Assembly (NCBI GenBank): GCA_949987565.1
Contig: OX465110.1
Span: forward strand, 16,718,394-16,782,393
Length of the DNA: 64,000 nucleotides
Direction of reading: 5' to 3'
Source of the DNA: Luidia sarsii
Lineage: Eukaryota; Echinodermata; Asteroidea; Paxillosida; Luidiidae
Shown piece by piece: positions 11,101 to 23,100 of the stretch (within the stretch, counting starts at the first letter, position 1; each line of letters starts with the position of its first letter). The translations under genes were made by a program, and so were the position numbers. The notes beneath the pieces were generated by a model. It made no database searches, was not told the origin of the DNA, and was given only the letters and a program-made list of their open reading frames with translations.

Positions 11101-14100
11101 TCCCTCCCGGACAAGACTTCATCAGAGTTAGTGCAGTATTGCTACAATCTGAGGTAAATACTGAAACTGGCCACAAAAGCTGGGTTTCCTCAGAGAACAC
11201 TCTGAAATTCACTCTGATTACTTGAGATGTCGATTCTAAATCAATATACAATGCAGACTAAACAAATCAAATTTGATAATGTCAGGTTATCCCTTTATAA
11301 GAGAATAAGAGTATGTTCATTCAAAAAATACATTTCTTGTACAGGTTTCTAACGAGAGGATCATAGTGGATGCTTTGAAAAAAGAGACAATTGAAGAGAG
11401 GAGCCAGATGTCCCCCACCTATTAGCATCTCAAAGTGACAATACGTTCAACAAGTATTACGGAGCTTCCAAGCCAGCCTTTTCCAACAAGAACAGCGTGT
11501 GAGCGATCTTTGCAGAGCCTATCGATGTTGCACAAGGGATCTTCTATAATGTTGACACCTCATTAGCAGTTGAAACATGACATGATTGGCAAGAGAAGTG
11601 ACTAGGCCATGAAATGACCAGAAATGCAGATTTATCTCAGATGACTTTCACTTTTGCAGCAGATATGGCAATGATCCAAATGTGTTCATAATTGTGTGTG
11701 ATAATTGGTTTGGTGTGTGTTTCATTCAGTTGAAGGGGTGAATAAGAATGAAACAAAGTCTCAAGGCAGAAACCACTGCAGTGTGGAGGCACTCAAGTGT
11801 GGCCAAGTCAGGGGTACGAAAGGGGAACACTAAGGTAACAGTACCTTCTGCAGACAGACAGGCTTACTAAACCTAGTTATTTTGACAATTAATAATTAAG
11901 CATGATTCTGATTGATGACTGCAGCTTTCTCTAATTAGATCATTACTATTAGTGGGGTTTTTTCCAAACAGTTTTCTCCTAAGAGTTTTTTGTTGTTGTT
12001 GTTACTCTGCAATGTACGGATCAATTAGACATCAACTACTGCAAGAAACTTAGTGATGAACAGTAGCTTAAAATAAATTTAGAAATCATTGAGCTGTAAT
12101 TTATCATGTAACCAAACACTATTTGTGCAATTGTTATTTGATAACGGGTTTAAGTCTTGGGGGTATTGTATTTTTTTAGTTTGAGTTTTCGGTTTTCCTT
12201 TTCTGGATTGTTTTCCTAAATTCAAAAAAACAATGTGATATTTTTTATTTTAGCAGGTTTCACCTTTGAAGGGAAAATGAAAGTGGCAAAACAGATAGGA
12301 AGGGGTAGAGGCCACTGGATATTGATCATCAAAAAATGACTAAGATTGAAAGCTGGTAGTTTTAGTCTTAAAGCAGTTTGCACTTATTTTTCTTATATTT
12401 TTGTAAACAGTTTTGTTTTCTGTTGAGAACAATGTTATTGCCCACAGGCAGTGTCATTTGTTGACTCTGGCAGATGCTGCAATTGACATCACGGAAACAA
12501 TTATTCCATATTGAACAATCAGTATGCCCTTGCCTTGCCTCAGGTTGTTGATACATGTACTATTAATGGTAATGTACTTACATTATTTTCCCCATCTTAT
12601 AAAGTCAGGTATATTAAATAAACAGAAAACAGGATTTATGAGAGTGAGTGTTCCATCAACAGTGACGGGCAGTAGACCATAATTTGTACATAAAAGTAAA
12701 CATACTTGTGTGTAAAGGATTAGGGCCTAACAAAACATTGTAATGTTGCTTGTAAGATTTACCTTTAATTTCATGGACATTTTGTTATGAATTAGGACAA
12801 TAATTAAATGTTACTGTTCTTAAGCTTTCACGTGTATTATTCCATACTTCATGTACGTGTAATTTTATGAAATTTTGAAAATTAAAAATTGTTTTGTTTT
12901 CATACAATGAGACATTATCTTTCAATTGTTCACCTTCCCAGCAAAATATAGAGATACAGTAGCTGTAAACGTTGCTGCCACTGCTCATGTAGAAGATTAA
13001 CCCCCTGTTGCTGAGGAGCCAATAATGATCCCCTACCTCTGCCTCTTCTTCGAACTCTTCCCACCCCCTATTTCGTGTCCTTGCCCTTCCAAGTTCCAGT
13101 GCCTGCGTGTTCCCCTCTGCCCCGGCGTAAACTTTGCGGGAGTAGCCGCCAGTCTTCCTCGGCTCATCATTTTACAACCTCTTTACTAAAGTACTTGCAC
13201 ATTTTTTTTAGAAACCTTTCCAATGGTATGGACATCGATAAATCTAAACGGGACCCATTTTTATCTTTCAATGGAAGCAACTAGGAGCGACACGCTAAGC
13301 AAATGTAATTGAATGTTTATTTGTAAAACATTGTCATTTTTATGTCCTGAAACTGGAGCTTGAAATCCAGGGAAATTTGTTGGAAATTGCATTAACTTAA
13401 AAAACACCAGCCAGTAGCAGTACTGGCAGGAGGGTACGAAGCTGGCCATGGACGAACATGATTTTCACGGGACACTCACTCCGCAACCGCAACCCATTCC
13501 TTTGCGCATGTACAATGTACACACATGTACACTGTACACATACTTCACATCAATACGTGCTATGCTAGATAGTAGGTACATTTAGATGGGCTACACATAA
13601 CAGGAAGGGGGGGGGGAGGAAAGTACCCGACTCTTTCTCTTTAGTCGGTAGCTCTTCTAATTCTATCGCTGGAAGCCATTTTCGCGGCCGTGACCGATAG
13701 GAAGACGTTCCGACTTTTGTAAACAGACTCGATCATCGCTCTCGATTATGCTATGCAATTGAATTTTCATGTCACTGTCTTGATTATACGTTCCACTAGC
13801 TATAATCCACGCGTGAGCCATAAGTTGATTTCGATCCTTTCCGGCTTTTTTGGGGGGGGGGGGCGGGGGTGGAAAAAATATCGTCATTGACACATCACAC
13901 TTTTGCCGGGGATGATTGGTGAAGAACGTGGCACTGAAAGCTGTTCGCGAATCGAAGAAGTCGTATCTATTGATCGAGGACCTGAGAATTTTCTATTTCG
14001 AAATGTCATAGCCGGAAGCTGCAGTTGGAGTTCGAACAGGACGGATAAATTAATGGGTGTTCTGGTCCTAGCTGGGTTCGAAAAAAAAGCTCTCTGAACC

Positions 14101-17100
14101 TGAATAGATTTTGTTTATGCACGCAAGTCAAAACTAACCATGGAAGAACTATAACATATAGGCTAATATGAACTAACGTAGGGTAACATTTTTCAATGGT
14201 TGGTTTGGTAATAATAATTTTACCGGCGTCGATGTCATTTCTGAGGCCTTTTGCTCTTTAGATGTAAATGTAACTCGACCGGTGCGCTCAGTTTCAGAGA
14301 AGACTGTGCACTTTTTACCAAATTTAGGGAAGTATTTTCTCTAATATAGGTATCAGGGCAGGGAGTTATCGGTTTAGAAGTTGCTAATGAACCTGCATGA
14401 GTATCAATAAAATACGAGGATAACGTCATTTATTAATTCCCCTCATCGTCAGATCGGGCTCACTACCGGTGATAGCAAGAACCATTGAACCAAACCCCGG
14501 CTGTGTATGGGACATAGACGAGTCAACCATGGAACTTTGAGTCAACTCTTGAAATAGTATAATTCTAACAACAATGTACATGTACACTGTACATTACATG
14601 TGCCTGTACAAGAAAAAGCAAAATGGATAACGCCAAACGTAGCCGTGCTGAGCCTCAAACGACGCACACTTTACCCATGGACCTCTATGCATTGACCATA
14701 GGCATTAGCATTACCCTCGCGTCCTTGAGTTTACTTTACATGGACATGTACAGTACAGTACACAGTACAGTACATGTACATGTACACACAGCTGTGTCGA
14801 ATCATACGGTTGAATTTGCTAGCTGGCTGAAAGAAAAAAACCGTTGATGGCAAGCCAGATAACCTATGGCCACTAACAGCTTACATGTGTACCAGATTGA
14901 AACTAGCTGAAATACGGTCAAACGGTCACACTACGCAACGAACATTACGCCCAGTGTCTACTCCAACGAGTTTCCATAATCATTCACGTAACAACCTCTA
15001 CGGTAACACCATGCACGCAGACGGCCATTCGATCGTACGTGCATAGGCTAGGTACGTCTGTGATGAAGACATAATCAACACAGATCAGTCATCGATAATA
15101 TTGAGGGCGCTGTTCAAAAATTCAGTGGAATCTTCTCGTTTCTTACAGACCGGTGAGAAAACCGTGACGGTTTTTTGCCTTTTTCTCCTTTCTCAGAAAA
15201 CCGTTTGAGCTAAAACCTTCGCAGGATGGCTTTTTTAGAATGTTTAATGGTTTAACACACAAACTGTGGTAATCTTTTGACCTTTACCAATGTTGTATAG
15301 GGCCTTTAAGGCTTTGCACGGTGGGTGAATCAATATAGGAAGGTTTGCGGTGACACCATGTATCAGGTCTCTTAAAGGAAGAGGTTTGGTTCTGAAAAGA
15401 GCCTGAGTGGTATCCTGAGTTACCACTCAGGCTCTTTTCAGAACCAAACCTCTTCCTTTAAGAGACCTGATACATGGTGTCACCGCAATCCTTCCTATAT
15501 ACAATGAGTTTGGTCATATCGACCGCAGGCCCCTGTAACTTAGGTCTGAGGTCTCTCACCTCCAGCTTCCTGGTGACCACGGTCAGGGCTGTGGGGTCCA
15601 GGTTGGAGGCGGACAGGACCTCGTTCAGCTGGGCCTCCTTCTTCTCCAGCGTGTCCGTCAGCGCCGTCAGCTTCTTCTCCAGCAGCAGGTTCTTGAAGTT
15701 GCTCTTCTGCTGCACCTCGTGGATGGCCTTGACAAACTTGCGGTAGAGTTCGTCCCGCTCCGTCTGCATCTGTTTTGCACAAAAAAAATTTAAAAAAAAT
15801 TTAAAAAAATTAGAGGAATGGCCATTTTTGAACACACAGGGTAATCAAAAGAACTCCTTGTTTTTAAAGTGAAACAAACAAAGGAAAAACTTACTGGGAA
15901 CTTTTGAACAAATTGATACATTGGCAAAGAAAACTGACTGGACCGGGACTTGAACCCAAGACCTCCGGATTAATGTACCGGTGCTCTTTCGCCTGAGCAA
16001 TCCAGCCCTTAGATGGCGGCCTTCATTAATAGTCAACTAGTCTTTGCCGGGGTGGGGGCGCCAGTCAGCAGCAATTCAACCATTAACTGCTGGGGATCAC
16101 AGCCCCGCTTTCATTCCGATGCAAACAACCGATTATTGTTGTAAGCCTGGCTACAGGCCATAATGATTAAGGTTGTGGAGGGCCTCATGACATTTCCATC
16201 TGAGCAGGACCTTTCTCAAAGGCAGAATCTGGCTTTGAGAAAGGCCAAGCTTGGATCGAACCAGCAGGCCTTCTACCCTTTTTTTAGATTTGCATTTTGG
16301 TCATTTTAGTCAGAAGACAGTTTGCAACATTTTCGTATGTTGCTCTCAAATTTGTTGTTATCTTGAACTCTTAAGACTCGCAGTGACCTATCTTTGTCTT
16401 CAGGCACCTACCTTCTCAAACCTTTGTTCCAGCACCTCGTGCTCCCACTCCAAGTCCTTGTACTCTTGGGTCATCACCTTCAGTCTAGCCTTCGCACTCT
16501 GTAGAGTCAAAAGGTAAGCAATGATTCAGTAGTGTTGTGTGCTTAAAGAAATGTACCCTTCCCAACAAAGGGAATCCATGGTGTTGATTGCTGTCGCCGG
16601 ATGTTGGGTTAGACAGTAAGTATAGTGAGGTCCTTGTACAAAACGAAGCTGGCTAGCAGTCAGTTAAGTACAATTTTCTCTGTCCTGATCATAGTCTGTG
16701 TAGAAGACTGGTAGACTGCAGGCCTTTCCAGTCTCATGGCCTGGGCTGAGGCTAAAGCTTTGTCCTGTTGTCAAATGGCTGCACATACCAGTTCACTGAG
16801 GTTTGATCCCTGCCCAAATGCTGAGAATCTTTCCCCGAATCTGTAGGCCTATAGATTTCACTTTCAGGTGAATGTCAGAAAAAATGTGGTCCGTTGGAGT
16901 CTGAGTGCAAGCTTTGGTGTCGAAGAGGTTTTTCCACGATAGATGGTCTGGGGCGGATTTCACAAAGCCTTATGATGCATCGTAACTCTACTTACGATGG
17001 ATAACTCATCGTAAGGTGGCACACCGTATACGGTTTCTGTGCATCGCTCACCGTCTTGCGATTGATCGTAAGTTACGATGAGTTTGGTGAAATCGACGCC

Positions 17101-20100
17101 TGGTCCTTGCTGTATGATGTGGACACTGTCTGACTTACAGCTAGCGAGGCCTTGTCCTTGTCGTAGTTGGCCAGTTGTCTGGTGAGCTCAGCCACATCCT
17201 CCTTGGCCTTCTCCAGGGGCTCCTTGAGCCGCTTGTTCTCCAGCTGGATCTCGTTCATCTGCTTCTCCATCCTCTCCTCCTTCTTCTTCATCTCCTCCAC
17301 TTGTTCCTGGGGAGAGGGGGGGGGGGAAACGAGACGAGTTGGGCAGAGTCAGACCGCGATGAGCCGTGTCTTTGAGGCTTTGTGAAATTGACAACCAACG
17401 CCCAACTCATTGTCAAATTGGGAGGCCACCATCTAAGGGCTGGATAGCTCAGATGGGAAGCGCACTGGTACACAAACCAGAGGTTTTTTCTTTCTTTTTT
17501 TTCTTTGACAATTTTGCAATTTTTTTTTTTTTAATGAAAGTTGACTAAGACAAGGCCCCAAAAGGCCACTCAAGGTGCGGGCTAAAAGAAAAAATAATAA
17601 GGAGAGGAACCGGGAGCAAACTAGATCAGGAGGAAGAAAGATGAGCGTTTATGTTTCTTTGCAATGGACCTTTCCCATGAAATATGCAAATTAGGCCTAG
17701 TGCATGCGTGGGCAAGCGGGCTGCCAACCAATCATAGTTTTTTTCACGGGCGTGCGCACGTTCTTTCTCACTAACAGTTTGGCGTGCGGTCATTGGCTAT
17801 TCAGCGTCTCCTACGCGCGTATTTCGAAACCTGCATGCAACGCGCACTCGTTTGCCCACCAATTTATTAAAGCGCATGCGCCAGCTCTTATTTGCATATT
17901 TCAAGGGAAAATTCCATTGAGACAAGTTATAAAAAAGGCGGAAACAGGTTGCAGGTAGAGAGTTCCATAGTGCGGCAGTGCGCAGGAAGAAGCTAGAGGA
18001 GTACCGCTTGGTATTGGCGTAATTAGGTGCCATAACTTAATACTGATTTTCCTAATGCTGAAGCTCTGGGTTCCTTTCCCTGTGAGACGATCACAGAGCT
18101 CCCAGCTCAGTGCGGCAGTGCGCAGGAAGAAGCTAGAGGAGTACCGCTTGGTATTGGCGTAATTAGGTGCCATAACTTAATACTGATTTTCCTAATGCTG
18201 AAGCTCTGGGTTCCTTTCCCTGTGAGACGATCACAGAGCTCCCAGCTCAGTGCGGCAGTGCGCAGGAAGAAGCTAGAGGAGTACCGCTTGGTATTGGCGT
18301 AATTAGGTGCCATAACTTAATACTGATTTTCCTAATGCTGAAGCTCTGGGTTCCTTTCCCTGTGAGACGATCACAGAGCTCCCAGCTCAGTGCGGCAGTG
18401 CGCAGGAAGAAGCTAGAGGAGTACCGCTTGGTATTGGCGTAATTAGGTGCCATAACTTAATACTGATTTTCCTAATGCTGAAGCGCTGGGTTCCTTTCCC
18501 TGTGAGACGATCACCTTGAGGGAGTTGATGAGGGCCAGGTTGTTGAGCGTGATATCGTTGTAGTAGTTCTTGATGTCGCTGAAGGCTCGCTCGTGGTTGC
18601 GCATCAGCGTGTTGATCTGGCTGTTCTTGCGCTCCTCAATCTCGTGGATCTCTGTCTTCCTCCTCAGCTCCAGCTCCTCCCTCAGCTGCCGCATCTTCTG
18701 CTCGTACTTGTTCTCAATCTCTGCATCCGGGAAAAGTATCAATGATATTCTCTTACGGGTTTTTGTTCATGCCCTAGACTCCCCCCCCAAAAAAAAATAA
18801 GATTTACCTGACCGACCATATTTCTAGTCGGGAAACAATGATGATAAAAAAATTCAACATGTAATTTGATCAAAGAGCATCAGCGTGATGTGAGACTCTC
18901 CTGTGTGGACAGATCTGCAGTAGCTGAGCATGCTTGGGGAGCTGGTCACCGGCCCAATTGGGACGATGTGCGGTGTATCGACCACGAACCGCATTGGTAC
19001 ACCAGACGCGTCAAGGAGGCCATCCATATCCGACTTCGGCATAATAACATCAATCGAGACAGCGGTGTTGACATCCCCGGTTTCTGGCTCCCCACCATCC
19101 GTCGCCACGACCGCCGGCCCACCACGGGCAGGCCCGCTGGAGGACGCCAGAGCCGCGCGCCAAACCGCACGGTCACCACTACGACGTCCGCAAACCGGCA
19201 CACAGGAACCGACGGAGCGGATATAAACGGACGCCGCAGCGCACTTTCTTCAGTTGCCTGATGAAGGTTAGCAGTTAGCAACCGAAACGTCGCTTCTAGC
19301 AACGATACATCGCGTGACTTTGATCACCTCTCTAATTGTCTACACCACCGCAATGAACAACCCTTTCATTTCTAATGTAATTTGATCGTATTATTCTATT
19401 CAGGCTTGACCACATGCAGATGCCTCCATATGATTGTACACCAAAACTATTGGCAAAAAAAAAAAAATTCCCTACCTACCCTATTTTGAAATGCCATGTA
19501 ATCCGAAGCAGAACTATTTTTTGTTTGGCCCTATCACTATGCCCTAACGTAGAGTTGTGATTTGTTCTTGCTGCAATGCTGCAAAGGTTTTTTGCACTAA
19601 TACTCGAAAAGAGGATGTTAATCGTGTGAAAAGACTTGAGGTAAGTGGTTGGCTGGCTCTCACAATGATGGTTGAGAGGAAGCGATGTTTCAACTGCAGC
19701 CGTCAGATAACCTGAGCACTGTTAATCCTAACAGAAGTCCATTGTCACCAATGCAAAATCCTAATGTATTTGGTGGAGGCTAGGCTAGCGGTGCCACACT
19801 CTGTCGCACGAGTTGTCTTTGAGCTGTTTTCTCAGCCTCGGGAGACAGTTCGCTACCAATGATCCATTGGCGAGTAGCATTGGGCTGGATACATACATGT
19901 AGTAAAGGCATAATAGAGGACCGAGAGATGACAGCTGCCAACTATAACTCACCCCTTGCTTCCCGTTCAAATTCGGACCTCAAGTTGGTGACTTTCTCAT
20001 CGCTTTTCTGCAAACAAACAGGAGGGAAGAGAATAATCCGAATGACTAGCGAGCCAGACAGGGCTTGAGGCCACTAAAATACTAGCAGACACATTCTGCC

Positions 20101-23100
20101 AATTTTTAACGATTTTTGTGTTCATTTGATGATTTTAGGGTTCATCCGTTGTTCATTTTGGTGACTGAAGACAAATTGAAAGTTGTTGCGACTTACGAGG
20201 TCCGTATAACGGCAGTGATTATCTACCAATTCATTTCTTTGATGCTCTGAGCACTGTTAATTGAGTATGAGTACCTTGATCCTCAAGTATTATTGTCAGA
20301 TCAAACTTTTCAAACCAAAGTTACTGTTACACATTTCAGTACTCTGAAAATACTGCTTGAGTACAAGTACGAGGACAATACGGCCCATATCCATTCTTCA
20401 CTACAATACTGCCGATATCCATTCTTCACTACAACACTGTCATTATCCACTCTTCACTACAACACTGTCATTATCCACTCTTCACTACAACACTGTCATT
20501 ATCCATTCTTCACTACAACACTGTCATTATCCATTCTTCACTACAACACTGTCATTATCCATTCTTCACTACAACACTGTCATTATCCATTCTTCACTAC
20601 AACACTGTCATTATCCATTCTTCACGTCAACACTGTCATTATCCACTCTTCACTACAACACTGTCATTATCCACTCTTCACTACAACACTGTCATTATCC
20701 ATTCTTCACTACAACACTGTCATTATCCACTCTTCACTACAACACTGTCATTATCCATTCTTCACTACAACACTGTCCATATCCGTTCTTCACTACAACA
20801 CTGTCATTATCCGTTCTTCACTACAACACTGTCATTATCCACTCTTCACTACAACACTGTCATTATCCATTCTTCACTACAACACTGTCATTATCCACTC
20901 TTCACTACAACACTGTCATTATCCATTCTTCTCTACAACACTGTCATTATCCATTCTTCACTACAACACTGTCATTATCCATTCTTCACTACAACACTGT
21001 CATTATCCATTCTTCACTACAACACTGTCATTATCCATTCTTCACTACAACACTGTCATTATCCATTCTTCACGTCAACACTGTCATTATCCACTCTTCA
21101 CTACAACACTGTCATTATCCACTCTTCACTACAACACTGTCATTATCCATTCTTCACTACAACACTGTCATTATCCACTCTTCACTACAACACTGTCATT
21201 ATCCATTCTTCTCTACAACACTGTCATTATCCATTCTTCACTACAACACTGTCATTATCCATTCTTCTCTACAACACTGTCATTATCCATTCTTCACTAC
21301 AGCACTGTCATTATCCATTCTTCACTACAACACTGTCATTATCCACTCTTCACTACAACACTGTCATTATCCATTCTTCACTACAACACTGTCATTATCC
21401 ATTCTTCACTACAACACTGTCATTATCCATTCTTCACTACAACACTGTCATTATCCATTCTTCACTACAACACTGCCCATATCTGTTCTCCACTACAACA
21501 CTGCCAATCTGCATTCTTCTCTGCAATATCCATTCTTCACTGGCAGGACTGGGGTGGATGGCATCTATCTGGAGGGCAGGACCTACCATCTTCAGGTTCT
21601 TGATGATGTCCTCGTGGGAGAGCTCGTTCTCCTTCAGCGTGATCTTGAGCGACCTCTTGTCCTTGCGGAGGTCGCCCTCCTGACCACGGTGCTCGTCCTG
21701 GGCCAGCTTCAGGGCCACCGAGCTCTCCGCCTTCAGCTCTGAGATGTTGTTCTGGTGCTCGTACAGGAGATGCTTGACTGGAGAGGCATGAAGAGGGGAC
21801 AGAGGAGAGGAGGGAATTTGATAAAGCCTCACTATCTATCATAGCCCACGTTACAATTGATAACCCCATTGTCAGTTTGGATGGGTCATAATTATAGTCT
21901 ATGTCCTACTTCCTGCATCACTTTATCATCTTACGATTGATTGTAAATTGACAATTTACAAGTTTTGATGAAATTAACCACAGGTCAAGTAAGATTTTGC
22001 AGTGACCAGACCTGTTGTCCAATGCTTTTATTTCCCACGAAATTCAACCACTGTCTTTTCAACACTCTTCTGTGGGACTACTCTAACTTAATCAATCTCA
22101 AATTTAGTGGGCCTGACGTTTCGATCCTAGCAGGACCTTTCTCAAAGGTCCTGCTAGGATCGAAACGTCAGGCCCACTAAATTTTAGATTTACTTTTTGG
22201 TAATTTTAGTCAGTAAGCAGTTTGCAACATTTTTGTATACCACCTTAATCAATCTCAACTCGGCCGAGACCGTGGCTGTGAAGCCAATCAGCTACCTCCC
22301 TCCCTCCCTCCCATCAATCCTCGCTCCCTCGCTCCCTCCCTCCCATCCATCCATCCATCCTCCCTCCCTCCCTCCCTCCCTCCCTCCCTCCCTCCCTCCC
22401 ATCCTCCCTCCCTCCCTCCCTCCCTCCCATCCTCCCTCCCTCCCTCCCTCCCTCCCTCCCTCCCTCCCATCCTCCCTCCCTCCCTCCCTCCCTCCCTCCC
22501 TCCCTCCCTCCCTCCCTCCCTCCCTCCCTCCCTCCCTCCCTCCCTCCCTCCCTCCCTCCCTCCCTCCCTCCCTCCCTCCCTCCCTCCCTCCCTCCCTCCC
22601 TCCCTCCCTCCCTCCCTCCCTCCCTCCCTCCCTCCCTCCCTCCCTCCCTCCCTCCCTCCCTCCCTCCCTCCCTCCCTCCCTCCCTCCCTCCCTCCCTCCC
22701 TCCCTCCCTCCCTCCCTCCCTCCCTCCCTCCCTCCCTCCCTCCCTCCCTCCCTCCCTCCCTCCCTCCCTCCCTCCCCTCAGCGGTACCTTGATTTCCACT
22801 TGGTGCCGTTCCTCGGCATCCTCCATCTCCCGGTCCTTGTTGCGCAGCTCGGCCCTGGACTCATCCAGCTGCCGCTTGGTGATCTCCCAGAAGGTGTTGA
22901 CCTTGTCACGCTCCAGCTGAAAGTAGTTCCTCTCCTCCCTCTCCCTGTCCAGCTCCTCCCTCAGCCTCCCGATGTGCTCCTCCAACTGAACCACAAATCA
23001 TTCCGTCAGCTCAACCGTAACAGCAACTCAAGTGAGATTCGAAGGTTTGCGGTGACACCATGCAAAGTTCTCTCTTGTGAGAATGTGTGGTTCTGAAAAA

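Larger units (their letters stand above)
9408..15309. mobile_element. 5.9-kb TTAA-flanked DNA transposon (decayed)
   Basis: A perfect 19-bp inverted repeat, AGGCCCTATACAACATTGG, stands at 9412-9430 and as reverse complement at 15287-15305. Each end is bordered by TTAA (9408-9411, 15306-15309). TTAA duplication is typical of Kolobok and piggyBac superfamilies; the AGG start resembles Kolobok-type ends more than the CCC start usual for piggyBac. The inside is AT-rich with a frameshifted AT-hook-type ORF at 9877 and a tRNA-derived SINE head at 10697. I see no intact transposase. It occupies most of the DRC4 intron between exons 9 and 10. Confidence 0.8.

Noticed and set aside
15936..16008. Functional tRNA gene
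   Set aside because: A and B boxes are present, but acceptor and anticodon stems have mismatches and similar copies occur twice more nearby; a SINE fits better.
18866..19261. A cellular GIY-YIG endonuclease gene
   Set aside because: Only the C-terminal block remains, no start or catalytic core, and it sits in a DRC4 intron; a Penelope-like remnant explains it.
20293..21742. Two long overlapping ORFs (436 and 461 codons) rich in [12 protein letters not shown]
   Set aside because: They are translations of the 28-bp minisatellite; a unit of 28 leaves all three frames open and gives an 84-nt protein period. The region is a DRC4 intron on the other strand.
22197..23096. Pro/Leu/Ser ORF of 299 codons and the opposite Gly/Arg ORF
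   Set aside because: Both are products of (TCCC)n. Only 22788-22985 of the minus frame is a real DRC4 exon.
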